From the NCBI GenBank assembly GCA_963806635.1, contig CAWDZA010000023.1, positions 216,907 to 280,906 on the forward strand: DNA of 64,000 nt, written 5' to 3'. Source of the stretch: CAVVEQ01 sp963806635 (lineage in GTDB: Bacteria; Chloroflexota; Anaerolineae; Anaerolineales; Anaerolineaceae). A model generated the notes under the pieces. It saw only the letters and a program-made list of their open reading frames with translations. It was not told the DNA's origin and made no database searches. Made by a program: the position numbers and the translations under genes. Of the stretch, positions 23,678-32,198 are shown one piece after another (positions within the stretch are counted from its first letter, which is position 1; each line of letters opens with the position of its first letter).

Positions 23678-25483
23678 CTACTCATACTTCCTCCGCTTCT
23701 CCTGAAGCTTTTTCTCCAACTCCGCTTTGCCCGGCACCCGGGCTTTTTTTGTATTCATAATCCCCCAGTGTTTACTGCTTTGCTCCGCGCTCATATCCAA
23801 CCCCAGCGTGCCGCCCGGGTTGAGGATGCCGCGCGGGTCGAAGTGATCTTTGAGCGCGCGGATCACGCCCATGGATTCCGCGCCGATCTGTTCCTCCAGC
23901 CAGGGAGAGGTCTGCTTGCCGATGCCATGGTGGTGGCTCATGGCCGCGCCGGTCTTTTGGATGGCTTCCAGAACGCTGTACTGAAGTTCCAGGTATTCGC
24001 TGATATCGCTCATGCGCGCAATGAAAATGAAATATAGATTGGCGCCCTGCGGGTAGGCGTGCGAAAGATGGGTCATGCACACCGTCTGCGGTCGGGCTTT
24101 GATCACCGCGCGGACGCCGGCATGAACCTCCATCAATTTGGACCAGGGCACGGCGCACTCGAGCGTGTCGATCAGGATGCCGAAATCAGAAAGGTCCTCG
24201 CGCAGGAAGGGATCGGTAAAACGCGATTTCTCCCAGGATTGCACCACCCGGAAGGGGGTGAGGGGGAACGCCTTTTTCCGACGGCAGAGCGCATTGACCC
24301 GGTTTGCAACCAGCCGGGCGTGATCCTCCTGACCGCCGCTGGTGCCAAGCAGCAGACAGCGCTGCATGGGCTTAAACCCGAGGGCGCGCAGGAGAGAATC
24401 GGCCGGGGTGCCGTGGATATGGTAGGTGCGCATGGCCACGTCAGTCTCCTCGGGATCCGAAAGGCGAAAGACGGAGGGAAAGCCGGATTCCGATTGCATC
24501 ACCTCGCGGTAGGTTCCCAGGGCATCCTCCCAGGAACGGAAGAGCCAGGCGTAGCGCCGGGTGGTCTGGGGCGTGTGGCGGAAGACCCGCAGGGTGACTG
24601 AGGTGACCACGCCAAAAGTGCCCTCCGAGCCGGCCAGGATCTGGCGCATATCCGGTCCGGTGGCGGAGCGGGGGTAATCAGGGCTGCGGATCACCCCACC
24701 GGGATAAACCATCTCGAGGGAGTAGAGGATATCCTCGATCTTGCCGTAATAGGTGGAGTTCTGCCCGGCGCCGCGGGTGACCACCCAGCCGCCCACGCTG
24801 GAGTGCTCAAAGGACTGCGGGAAATGCCCGCAGGTATAGGCGCGCGAGGCGGAGAGGGTCTCGGGGGCGCGGTTGAGGATATCTTCCAATTCAGGTCCCC
24901 AGATGCCCGGCTCCACGGTGATGGTCTGGTCGGTCTCGTTGAAGGACAGCACCCGGCGCATGTGGGTGCTCAGGTCCAGGCAGATGCCGCCCTTCACTGC
25001 TTCCATCCCACGGGTGACGGTGGAACCGCCACCGTATACATACAGAGGAATGCGGTGATCGTTGCAGTAGTTTACGATCTCCACCACGTCATCTTTACCA
25101 CGCGGGGCGAGGACGGCTTCGGGCAGATTTTCCACGATACCCTGGCGCAGGCGCAGGGCATCCACCTGGCCCGCGCCGTAGGAAGCCTTCACCCGGCTGA
25201 AGGTATCCAGGCGGATATTCTCCTCCCCGACGATCGCCGTGAGTGCCTCCAGGTGTGCACGGGAAAGCTTAGATGGGATCTCGGTCGGGAGCGGGTCCAT
25301 GCACAGGTTCGGGGACTGGAAATCCGCGTCGGTCATACCGAAGGTTTCCTTGATGAAGGCGTAAAGGCCACTGCCCGGATGCTTGAAGCCGGCGGGGTCA
25401 CCGTATTTAAAGAGGCTGCGGCGTGAACCGGGCGGGGCGACGGTCTCGCACCAGGGGGGGGTGAAGGAGGGTTTTTGGGTCAT
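23678..25483 (-). CDS. FAD-linked oxidase, alkyl-DHAP synthase-like
   Basis: A 601-residue flavoprotein of the vanillyl-alcohol-oxidase/PCMH family. The FAD site includes IPLYVYGGGSTVTRGMEAVK and ILAGSEGTFGVVTSVTLRV. The C-terminal half has THLSHAYPQGANLYFIFIAR and MSHHHGIGKQTSPW, whose His-His-His block is a hallmark of alkyldihydroxyacetonephosphate synthase (AGPS), the enzyme that exchanges acyl for alkyl in ether-lipid synthesis. GAGAGGCAG lies before the ATG. A neighbouring GlpD and a kinase also act on glycerol phosphates. AGPS activity is inferred; related glycolate or lactate oxidases lack the SHHHG block. Confidence 0.85.
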   Translation of the reverse strand: MTQKPSFTPPWCETVAPPGSRRSLFKYGDPAGFKHPGSGLYAFIKETFGMTDADFQSPNLCMDPLPTEIPSKLSRAHLEALTAIVGEENIRLDTFSRVKASYGAGQVDALRLRQGIVENLPEAVLAPRGKDDVVEIVNYCNDHRIPLYVYGGGSTVTRGMEAVKGGICLDLSTHMRRVLSFNETDQTITVEPGIWGPELEDILNRAPETLSASRAYTCGHFPQSFEHSSVGGWVVTRGAGQNSTYYGKIEDILYSLEMVYPGGVIRSPDYPRSATGPDMRQILAGSEGTFGVVTSVTLRVFRHTPQTTRRYAWLFRSWEDALGTYREVMQSESGFPSVFRLSDPEETDVAMRTYHIHGTPADSLLRALGFKPMQRCLLLGTSGGQEDHARLVANRVNALCRRKKAFPLTPFRVVQSWEKSRFTDPFLREDLSDFGILIDTLECAVPWSKLMEVHAGVRAVIKARPQTVCMTHLSHAYPQGANLYFIFIARMSDISEYLELQYSVLEAIQKTGAAMSHHHGIGKQTSPWLEEQIGAESMGVIRALKDHFDPRGILNPGGTLGLDMSAEQSSKHWGIMNTKKARVPGKAELEKKLQEKRRKYE

Positions 25484-25776
25484 GTCTGCCTCTCAGGAGA
25501 AGGGATAGTTTCAGATTCGAAAAGCTCAGTAAATAGGTCTTTGCATTCCGGGTTTAGGCTGAGGATCAGGTCGATCTTATCCTTCCGCGAGCCGCCTTTG
25601 ATCTGCTTTTCGCGAGCTATGGCGGAAGCAATATCATCACCAAATTCATAATACACCAGCCGGGTGAGGTTGTACCGGCGGGTAAATCCGGGGTGGTTAC
25701 CGGACTGCATAAAAAGGTGGCATGGTTTGAAGATCTCATTGATTTCTTCTGGGATTGCTTCGTCGGGCTGTCGCAA
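25480..25776 (-). pseudogene. GIY-YIG endonuclease-like protein, N-terminally truncated
   Basis: Residues about 25-85 (HPGFTRRYNLTRLVYYEFGD, AIAREKQIKGGSRKDKIDLI) match the C-terminal two thirds of small UPF0213/URI-type GIY-YIG proteins. The expected GIY and YIG strands are absent; their place is taken by residues read from the repeat at 25751-25797 and from unrelated sequence. The catalytic tyrosines are therefore missing. Its stop overlaps the start of the AGPS-like gene. It is probably a dead relic of a selfish repeat-associated gene inserted in the polyol cluster. Confidence 0.7.
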
Positions 25777-25797
25777 AAACCCCTCCTCGCAATGACG
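25751..25797. repeat. Dispersed-repeat-type sequence (TCATTGCGAG...GAAGCAATC)
   Basis: On the minus strand GTCATTGCGAGGAGGGG leads, after a short variable part, to CGACGAAGCAATCCC. Elements with these two ends are widespread in many bacterial genomes, often close to small GIY-YIG genes (general knowledge; not searched). Only one copy is seen in this window, between glpD and the GIY-YIG relic. Confidence 0.55.
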
Positions 25798-25799
25798 GG

Positions 25800-27382
25800 C
25801 TATCCCGGTTCCGGAGAATAATATTTCTTCCAGGTTGTGCGGTAATCAGAAAGCTCGCGCTGCCAGGTGGCATCATCCCACCCGAGTTCGGGTTGGACGA
25901 TGGTCCGCACACGATCCATCACGCCTGCAGCGCCATCTGGCAGGAGCATCCCCAGCCGAACACGGCGCAGCAGCAGATCGGAAAGGTGCTGCACGCCCTC
26001 CTCGCGGGCAGCCCAGCGCAGCTCGGCCCAGATGTTCTGCAACGGCTGGATATTTTCCAGCTCGCCCTCCCTTGCCGCAGCAAGCATCTTCGTCGGTTTC
26101 CAGTCCATGCCTGCCGCCCAGGTAAAGCGCAGACGCACGGTCAAGGGATTCCAGAGCGCCGAAATCCACCTTATCGAAAATTCGCCGCTTCGGAACCGAT
26201 GGGTTGCGTCCCATTTGGGTAAGCGCTGCCTCCACCGCCTGGCGGGCCATGATGCGGAAGATGGTGTACTTTCCCCCAGTGATGGTTATCAGACCCTGCT
26301 CCTGGTAGAGTGCGTGCCGGCGCGAAACCTTTGAAGGCAAGTCGCTGGCGCCATTCTGAAGCGTGGGACGCACCCCGGAAAAAGTGGACAGGATATCCTC
26401 TTTCGTGAGCGCCTGGGAGGGAAAAAGGAAATTGGCTGCCTCCAGCAGATAGGCAATCTCCTCCGGGGTGGCAAAGGGCTCCGCGTAACCATCCTCCAGC
26501 GCTTTGGGGTGATCCAGGTCGGTTGTGCCCACCAGGGTTGTCCCTTCGAAGGGCACCACGAACAATGAACGCTTATCTTTGGGGTGCAGCAGGGTGACCG
26601 CCTCGCGCGCGGGGAAGCGCTCGCGCGAGAAAACCAGGTGCGAGCCGCGCAGCTTGCGGATGTGCGCCTCACCGCCTACCTGCGCGCGCAGCTCATCCGA
26701 CCACGGACCGCAGGCGTTGATGACCACTTTCGCCTGGACCTCGGTGGTTCTGCCATCCGCGGAACGAAGTACCGCACCGCATACGGTCCCATCGGCGCGG
26801 CGCAGCAGCGATTCTGCGCGGGTGTAATTGAGCGCTGCCCCTCCCTCGCTGCAGGCTTCGCGCAATACCCGGATAAGCACCCGGGAATCATCCATGCCGG
26901 CATCGTAATAGAGCATCCCGCCCGTCAGCCCCGCCATATTCAGCCCGGGAAATTCTGCCTGCAGCCGGGCGGCATCCACCGTCCGATGGTCCCACTTGGG
27001 AGCGAGAAGATCATAAATGACGACGCCCTGGCGGAAGGCGGAAAGGGTGAGTGGATAGGATTCGTACGCAGGCAGGTAATACCCGATCTTCTTTACCAAT
27101 CCAGGAGCTTCCTTCAGCATCCACTCGCGCTCGCGGACGGATTCGCGCGTGACCGAGTACTGCTTGTTGGCCAGGTAACGGAACCCGCCGTGGATCATCT
27201 TGGAGGATTTGCTGGAGGTTCCAAAGCTGAAATCATTGGCCTCCACCAGCACGGGACTTCAAGCCTGCCTGGACTGCCTGGCGCAGCACCCCTGCACCGG
27301 TGATCCCACCGCCGATCACCAGCACATCCCAGGGCTCGGAGAGACGCTGCCAGGTATCCAACCGCCACCGTTTATTCCACAT
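25800..27382 (-). pseudogene. glpD: Glycerol-3-phosphate dehydrogenase/oxidase, frameshifted
   Basis: Start ATG 27382 follows GGAGGTTCT. The N-terminal FAD motif DVLVIGGGITGAGVLRQAVQ is in one frame; NDFSFGTSSKSSKMIHGGFR through PFEGTTLVGTTDLDH and LITITGGKYTIFRIMA is in the second; the C-terminal helical domain (MLAAAREGELENIQPL) is in the third. Switches lie near 27260 and 26088; the span is two bases over a multiple of three, consistent with two inserted bases. The reconstructed protein (about 527 residues) is a normal GlpD, oxidising glycerol-3-phosphate to DHAP at the membrane. Functional in life, most likely. Confidence 0.9.
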
Positions 27383-27433
27383 AGAACCTCCGTAGTACGA
27401 ACGAATCACAATGAAATGCGTGGGGATTTGCCA

Positions 27434-28144
27434 TCAATCGATTTTTCCGTTTGTTCGTTCCTGAATTTGCTGCCAAAAAAACAGGCTTTCCCCCATGATC
27501 CTGGAAGTCAGGTTCTGAGCGGCAACCGCATCGCCCTCGCGCGCGCAGGCGAGCAAGCCCGAATAGAAACCCAGCGAGCTGGTGCGGGTTTCCGGGATGG
27601 AGAAATAAAACTTGCCCATCTCGACGTAGAGATCCTGAAAACCGTTGAGGATGAGGGTGAAAACCGGATTGTCCGAGCAGATGGTGAGCTGGTGGTGCAC
27701 CTGCCAGTCGAAGGCAGAAAATTCCTCGGGGGAGCTCTTCGCGCCCGGGGCAGATTCCAGCAGGGAGATAATGCATCGGGGGGCCCGCTCGATGGCCAGG
27801 CGCGTATACGCCGGGGCGAGCAACACCCGAACCGAGAGCAGGTCGGGAACAAAATTAGCGGGCAGATTCTGCCTGCGGCGGGCGATGGCAGCCAGCACGG
27901 CCAGGTTGCCCTCCTGCCAGTAATTGCGAACCCGGGTGGGTTTTCCCTGGCGGATCTCGATCCAGCCATCCCGCGCCAGGCGCTGCAGCGCTTCGCGCAG
28001 GGTGGGGCGGGTGACACCAAGCCGCAGGGCCAGCTCGCGTTCTGCGGGCAGCGTGGATTCCACCGGGAAGGTGCCATCCAGAAAACCGGAAACCAGGCGG
28101 GTTTCGGTGAGCTCGGCGGGTTTTTCGGGAACAGACCAGTTCAA
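27434..28144 (-). CDS. GntR-family (FadR/FCD) transcriptional regulator
   Basis: A 236-residue regulator. The N-terminal winged helix (STLPAERELALRLGVTRPTL, then EALQRLARDGWIEIRQGKPT) is followed by an all-helical ligand domain (DWQVHHQLTICSDNPVFTLI), like E. coli FadR rather than the short VanR group. The start is a TTG with AGGAG about 7 bases upstream. It stands 50 bases before glpD in the same direction and behind an operator-like palindrome, so it probably controls the polyol/ether-lipid genes and itself; the effector may be an acyl-CoA or polyol phosphate. Confidence 0.88.
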   Translation of the reverse strand: MNWSVPEKPAELTETRLVSGFLDGTFPVESTLPAERELALRLGVTRPTLREALQRLARDGWIEIRQGKPTRVRNYWQEGNLAVLAAIARRRQNLPANFVPDLLSVRVLLAPAYTRLAIERAPRCIISLLESAPGAKSSPEEFSAFDWQVHHQLTICSDNPVFTLILNGFQDLYVEMGKFYFSIPETRTSSLGFYSGLLACAREGDAVAAQNLTSRIMGESLFFWQQIQERTNGKID

Positions 28145-28179
28145 GCGAGGCTCCTGGTCAGAAAAAATTTAGAGGTAAG

Positions 28180-28190
28180 TGGTCTGACCA
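28180..28190. promoter_or_regulatory. Operator-like palindrome TGGTCTGACCA
   Basis: An 11-bp perfect odd palindrome 36 bases upstream of the GntR start, matching the TGGTCnGACCA form bound by FadR/FCD-type GntR proteins. A half-similar TGGTCAG lies at 28155. It is the likely autoregulatory site. Confidence 0.7.
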
Positions 28191-28243
28191 GTAATAGTAT
28201 AGAGAATTTTCTATGAAAATGCAACAGGGAATTTAGGGATTTC

Positions 28244-28543
28244 TCAGCAGCAATCGCCCTGGCCGCCACCGCAACCGCAGGTGGCTTCATCCATCTTTTT
28301 ACCCCGCAGGGCAGCCTGGATCATGGCGGAGGCGCAGCCAACCCCGGCATCCACATAGATGGCTCTCACCGGGCAGTTCAGCATGCAGGCGCCGCACTCC
28401 ATGCAAGCAAGTGGGTTGGCAAGAATGGCTACTTTTTCCCCGCGGGCGAAGACGGCATGCGGGCAGACGATGCTGCACAGGTCGCAGTTTATGCAGAGAT
28501 CAGAATCATATTGCAGGGTGGTTTCGGTGTAGGAATTGAACAT
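28244..28543 (-). CDS. hgcB: HgcB, mercury-methylation ferredoxin
   Basis: A 99-residue protein with two [4Fe-4S] motifs: CINCDLCSIVCP (C17, C20, C23, C27) and CMECGACMLNCP (C47, C50, C53, C57). The HgcB-specific features are present: the extra cysteine in GVGCA (C70) and the C-terminal cysteine pairs (TCGC, and a final CC). In HgcAB, HgcB reduces the corrinoid of HgcA and its tail cysteines bind Hg(II). GGAGGT lies just before the ATG, inside the end of hgcA, and the start follows the hgcA stop by one base, so the pair is translated together. Ordinary 2[4Fe-4S] ferredoxins lack these tail cysteines. Confidence 0.93.
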   Translation of the reverse strand: MFNSYTETTLQYDSDLCINCDLCSIVCPHAVFARGEKVAILANPLACMECGACMLNCPVRAIYVDAGVGCASAMIQAALRGKKMDEATCGCGGGQGDCC

Positions 28544-28544
28544 C

Positions 28545-29537
28545 TCAACCTCCCAGCGCTTTCCAAATCGCCAGACCTATCGTTACCGCCACGCTGAACC
28601 CGAAGAACCAGCCCATGACCGGGATATACGCGAAGATCTCCTTTTTCACACCGGTGCGGGAGGTGAAAGTGGAGGAGCCGGTGAAGTTGAGCGCGATGAA
28701 AGCCGTTACCACCGGGTAACCGAGCACGAGTGGCAGAAGGTGAAGGATTTTCGACCATAATGGACCCGTGGAGTTCGTCCAGGATTGAACCATAAAGGGC
28801 AGCATCACCACCAGACCAAGGAAGAAACCCTTGACGCTGAAATCATGGGAGGGCAGCCAGGGCAGCAGGATGGGGAATAGCACAATCGCTGCCAGCACCG
28901 AAGTTACCACAGCCGCCACCGCAAACCAGCCGCCGAGGAAATAGAGGATCAGCGCTGCAAGCAGCGTGGGCAGGAAGTAGTTGATGATATCCACCGGGAT
29001 GAGCGTGAGCCTATCCTTGATGCTGAACCGCACTTCGCGCATTTCTGCGGTTGCCTGCCGATTGCGCAGGTACTCCTTAAGGTCTTCCGCGCGGACGGGG
29101 CCGTATTCCACCTTGAAGCCGGTGCGCTTCTTCACAATGTGTGCCATCACCCCGGTGGCGCCCAGTTGGGGCAGGATCAACACCCGGGTGTTCACAATAT
29201 CCTTCAACCCGGAGGACTCGATCCGCTTGACCAGCTCATTCGTCCCAAAGGTGCCCTTGCCGGCGGCGCACCAGACGTTTATGCCGTGCGTGTCCAGGAC
29301 TAGGATCCACCCATCCACGCCGGCAAGTGACGAGCGCAGCGCGTTGAAGGAGAGCTTGTAATTGGCGGTGACAAAGACAGGGGAATCCGGAGTGGGCGAT
29401 CCGAGCGCATACAACCCCGGTTTCACCCGGTGCAGGGAGCGGTTAATGCCCACCCGCGCCTGAAAGGTGTCCCAGCGGTCCGCCGAAGTCAGCTGGTACG
29501 TTGTCGAAAAGAACTCAGCCTGCAACTTAACCTCCAT
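28545..29537 (-). CDS. hgcA: HgcA, corrinoid-dependent mercury methyltransferase
   Basis: A 330-residue protein. The cap-helix signature NVWCAAGK is at residues 87-94; Cys90 is the cobalt-ligating cysteine of HgcA. Around it are VFVTANYKLSFNALR and GTFGTNELVKRI, the corrinoid-binding fold shared with CdhD/CFeSP. From about residue 175 come roughly five transmembrane helices (such as DIINYFLPTLLAALILYFLG and FFLGLVVMLPFMV). HgcA transfers a methyl group from its corrinoid to Hg(II), giving methylmercury. The ATG at 29537 has only a weak Shine-Dalgarno; a TTG four codons later has GGAGG at good spacing and may be the real start. Next to arsR and hgcB. Confidence 0.95.
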   Translation of the reverse strand: MEVKLQAEFFSTTYQLTSADRWDTFQARVGINRSLHRVKPGLYALGSPTPDSPVFVTANYKLSFNALRSSLAGVDGWILVLDTHGINVWCAAGKGTFGTNELVKRIESSGLKDIVNTRVLILPQLGATGVMAHIVKKRTGFKVEYGPVRAEDLKEYLRNRQATAEMREVRFSIKDRLTLIPVDIINYFLPTLLAALILYFLGGWFAVAAVVTSVLAAIVLFPILLPWLPSHDFSVKGFFLGLVVMLPFMVQSWTNSTGPLWSKILHLLPLVLGYPVVTAFIALNFTGSSTFTSRTGVKKEIFAYIPVMGWFFGFSVAVTIGLAIWKALGG

Positions 29538-29564
29538 TTTTTCCGATTAAAAAATCCATGTTCG

Positions 29565-29888
29565 CTACATGCAGCATTTTTTCAGGGTCTCCGTTGTTTC
29601 GTGACTGGGTGCGAATTTGATCATCAGGTTGCCACAGCAGCGCACGATCTTTTCCTCGTTGAGGCGGTAGAAAGTCTGCTTGCCCTCTGCCCGAACCTCC
29701 ACAAGTTCCGCTGCCCGCAGAATCGCCAGGTGGTGGGAAACAGTCGGCTGGCTTACGTTTAAATGGGCTACGATCTCGTTTACCGATAGCCACTGGCAGC
29801 AGGCGAGCCCCATGATCTTCTGGCGGGTTTCATCTGCCAGGGCTTTGCTGAAAACCACTTCTTCATCATGAATCATATCGATACCCAT
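29565..29888 (-). CDS. arsR: ArsR/SmtB-family metal(loid)-responsive repressor upstream of hgcAB
   Basis: A 107-residue winged-helix protein: ALADETRQKIMGLACC, then recognition helix NVSQPTVSHHLAILRAAELV and wing RAEGKQTFYRL. Three vicinal cysteine pairs (CC near residues 30, 83 and 105) are potential As(III), Hg(II) or other thiophilic-metal sites. An alternative start lies 12 bases downstream. The gene is 27 bases before hgcA on the same strand and is preceded by a palindromic operator, so it probably represses arsR-hgcA-hgcB and is released by metal binding. Transcriptional control of hgcAB by ArsR-like proteins has been reported elsewhere. Confidence 0.9.
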   Translation of the reverse strand: MGIDMIHDEEVVFSKALADETRQKIMGLACCQWLSVNEIVAHLNVSQPTVSHHLAILRAAELVEVRAEGKQTFYRLNEEKIVRCCGNLMIKFAPSHETTETLKKCCM

Positions 29889-29900
29889 CTATGTGTTATT

Positions 29901-29920
29901 ATATAGATAATCGTCTATAT
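29901..29920. promoter_or_regulatory. ArsR operator upstream of arsR-hgcAB
   Basis: ATATAGA and TCTATAT arms with a 6-base spacer form a perfect inverted repeat just upstream of the arsR start. Size and A/T ends match ArsR/SmtB-type operators. Confidence 0.75.
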
Positions 29921-29984
29921 GTCAAGATGAAAGAAATACTTCCTTTTCAACATAAATTTGACAATTTGGCATTCTGCGAAACGG

Positions 29985-31032
29985 TTAAGAGTAATATTTC
30001 TTTTTTAATTTGAATGCCGCGTTCACCAACAGGATCATCACCGGAACTTCCACGAGGGGTCCGATCACCGCGGCGAATGCTTCTCCGGAAGCCAGTCCAA
30101 AAACCGCCACCGCCACCGCGATCGCGAGCTCAAAGTTATTGCTGGCAGCGGTGAAGGCGAGGGTGACGGTCTTCTTGTAATCCGCACCGCTTGCTTTTCC
30201 CATGTAGAAGCTGGAAAAGAACATTACCACGAAGTAGATCAACAATGGGATTGCGACCCGGATCACCATTGTTGGGAGCTTGACGATGTATTGGCCTTTT
30301 AGCGAGAACATGACAACGATGGTGAATAGGAGGGCGATCAAAGTGATTGGGCTGATTTTTGGGATGAATTTCTTGTAATACCATTCGCTGCCCTTTGCCC
30401 GGATGAGGACAAAGTGGGTAATGAACCCAGCCAGGAACGGGATGCCCAGGTAAATGAAAGACGCTCTGCGCAATTTCACCGATCGTGATCGGCACCGAAG
30501 TGCCGGGGAATCCGAACCAGGTGGGCAGAACCGTGATAAAGATGTATGCGTAAAGGCTGTAAAAGAGAACCTGAAACACACTATTGAAAGCCACCAGCCC
30601 TGCTGCGTATTCGTTATCGCCGTCCGCGAGCTCATTCCAGACGATCACCATCGCGATGCATCGCGCCAACCCGATCAGGATCAAACCATACATGAGTTCC
30701 GGGTAGTCATGCAGGAAGACCACCGCCAGGATGAACATGAGGATGGGACCGATGACCCAGTTCTGGACGAGGGAAAGGGCGAGCACCTTTTTGTTTTTAA
30801 AAACATCGCCCAGCTCTTCATAACGTACCTTGGCGAGGGGGGGATACATCATCAGGATCAACCCGATGGCGATGGGGATGTTCGTGGTTCCCACCGATAC
30901 TGATTGGTTCCATTGCTGAACCTGCTCGGGGAAAAAATACCCGATCGCCACCCCGGCAGCCATCGCCAGGAAGATCCAGAGTGTGAGGTACCGGTTTAAA
31001 AATGATAACTGTTTCCTGGGTTTTTCATTCAT
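29985..31032 (-). pseudogene. acr3: ACR3 arsenite efflux permease, frameshifted
   Basis: The first part (RYLTLWIFLAMAAGVAIGYF, then LILIGLARCIAMVIVWNELA, the ACR3 cysteine motif, then DNEYAAGLVAFNS) and the second part (FIYLGIPFLAGFITH through FTAASNNFELAIAVAVAVFG) are in two frames. The switch is at a TTT run near 30464-30470; removing one T restores a continuous protein of about 348 residues with ten transmembrane helices. It exports As(III). Its start overlaps the arsC stop by 4 bases. The break is likely a sequencing error, as all motifs are intact. Confidence 0.92.
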
Positions 31033-31442
31033 CCTTCGTCCTCCGTGTAAAGTTTTAAGATCAGGGGTATCTCCGTTGCGATGGAATCTCTCACCGAACG
31101 GAAATCCTCGATTTTCCCGGTTTTTGCAGGATCCGGAAAGCTGTGGTGGACCCTATTTCCCTTTCCGAGCCAAACAGGGCATTCTTCAGCGGCAGAATCA
31201 CAGACCGTGACCACAAGGTCAAAGCCAGTCTCATAAAATGAATCAACGGATTTTGACGTACCGGAATGGGTGATACCAATCTCCCGTAGCACTTCAAGCG
31301 CCAGAGGGTGGATAAACCCTGCTGGTTTTGTCCCGGCGCTAAAAGCATCCCATTTTTCCCCAAGGCGGGCATTTACGATTGCCTCCGCCATCTGGGATCG
31401 GCAGGAATTCCCGGTACAGAGGAAGAGGACTTTCTTTTTCAT
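31029..31442 (-). CDS. arsC: Thioredoxin-coupled arsenate reductase
   Basis: A 137-residue enzyme of the low-molecular-weight phosphatase fold. The P-loop CTGNSCRS starts at Cys9, and the redox pair Cys81/Cys88 is in VTVCDSAAEECPVW; GNRVHHSFPDPAK carries the acid Asp. This three-cysteine pattern is that of thioredoxin-dependent ArsC, which reduces arsenate to arsenite for export by ACR3. It overlaps the thioredoxin-like gene upstream and ACR3 downstream by 4 bases each, so reductase, its probable electron donor and the pump are translated as a unit. Confidence 0.94.
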   Translation of the reverse strand: MKKKVLFLCTGNSCRSQMAEAIVNARLGEKWDAFSAGTKPAGFIHPLALEVLREIGITHSGTSKSVDSFYETGFDLVVTVCDSAAEECPVWLGKGNRVHHSFPDPAKTGKIEDFRSVRDSIATEIPLILKLYTEDEG

Positions 31443-31690
31443 TGAGTTGCCAGGGCAGAAGTGAGCATTGTGGTGATTTCTGCTTCGCTCGGAATTCGAC
31501 CTGCAGAAACCACCTTCTCGTTGATCACCAATCCAGGAGTTGCCAGGATTTTATACTTTCCGATTTCTTCGCGATCGGTGACCTTTTCTATTGTTGCATC
31601 GATTTCCAGATACTCAACCGCATGTTTTGTTAAGGCTGCTAGGGTTTGGCAATTCTGGCAGCCGGCACCGAGTATTTTTATCGTTAACAT
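31439..31690 (-). CDS. Small thioredoxin-fold protein (redox-active disulfide protein type)
   Basis: An 83-residue mini-thioredoxin with a CQNC active site (IKILGAGCQNCQTLAAL) and cis-proline loop ILATPGLVINEKVV. This is the TM0996/MTH895-type family, common beside ars operons. It may supply electrons to ArsC or handle bound metalloid. The stop overlaps the arsC start. Confidence 0.9.
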   Translation of the reverse strand: MLTIKILGAGCQNCQTLAALTKHAVEYLEIDATIEKVTDREEIGKYKILATPGLVINEKVVSAGRIPSEAEITTMLTSALATQ

Positions 31691-31745
31691 GAATTCTTTC
31701 CTCCTTGGCGATTTGATTTCTTGAATGTTTTATGTTTTTGACTTC

Positions 31746-32198
31746 TTATGCAATAACATCAATCTTTGGTTCAATAATGATCTCGGACTTCACGGAATTC
31801 GCGACCAGGCTATATTTTTGAGCCGCTGATAGTGCTTTTCGAATTCTTCCCTGGATTATCTCGGTTGTTTCATTCCCTGCCGAAACGCGTATCACCGGAA
31901 AAAACCGAAGGTGGGTGAATATCTCGGTGCGGTCCAATTCGATTAGCTTAGTACCTTCAGCGCGGCATTCGTAAGAAATCAGATCTAATTTATAGCGTTC
32001 AGTAGCCCAGATGAACATCATCATGATGCACGTGTTCGCCGCGGCTACAAAAGCATCCTCGGGAGTAAGGACACCGGAATGTCCCTGAGCGTCCGGAGGC
32101 GCGGAAAAATCCATTTGCGGACCATTCCCCATGACGACGTGCCCCCAATGCTCTCCTTTCCAGTTCACGGTGGTGTGATATGTTGAGGTTTGGCTCAT
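31746..32198 (-). CDS. OsmC-family protein
   Basis: A 150-residue OsmC/Ohr-type protein. Signatures are DAQGHSGVLTPEDAFVAAAN, a central cysteine in ANTCIMMMF, and LDLISYECRAEGTKL. I use ATG 32198 (RBS GAGGG), which overlaps the upstream stop. Only one of the two peroxidatic cysteine positions is clear, so peroxidase activity is unproven; many OsmC proteins act on thiol adducts or unknown substrates. It is part of the long ArsR-headed operon. Confidence 0.88.
   Translation of the reverse strand: MSQTSTYHTTVNWKGEHWGHVVMGNGPQMDFSAPPDAQGHSGVLTPEDAFVAAANTCIMMMFIWATERYKLDLISYECRAEGTKLIELDRTEIFTHLRFFPVIRVSAGNETTEIIQGRIRKALSAAQKYSLVANSVKSEIIIEPKIDVIA

Noticed and set aside
28244..28543. Ordinary 2[4Fe-4S] ferredoxin
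   Set aside because: The extra GVGCA cysteine, C-terminal cysteine pairs and the adjoining hgcA identify HgcB.
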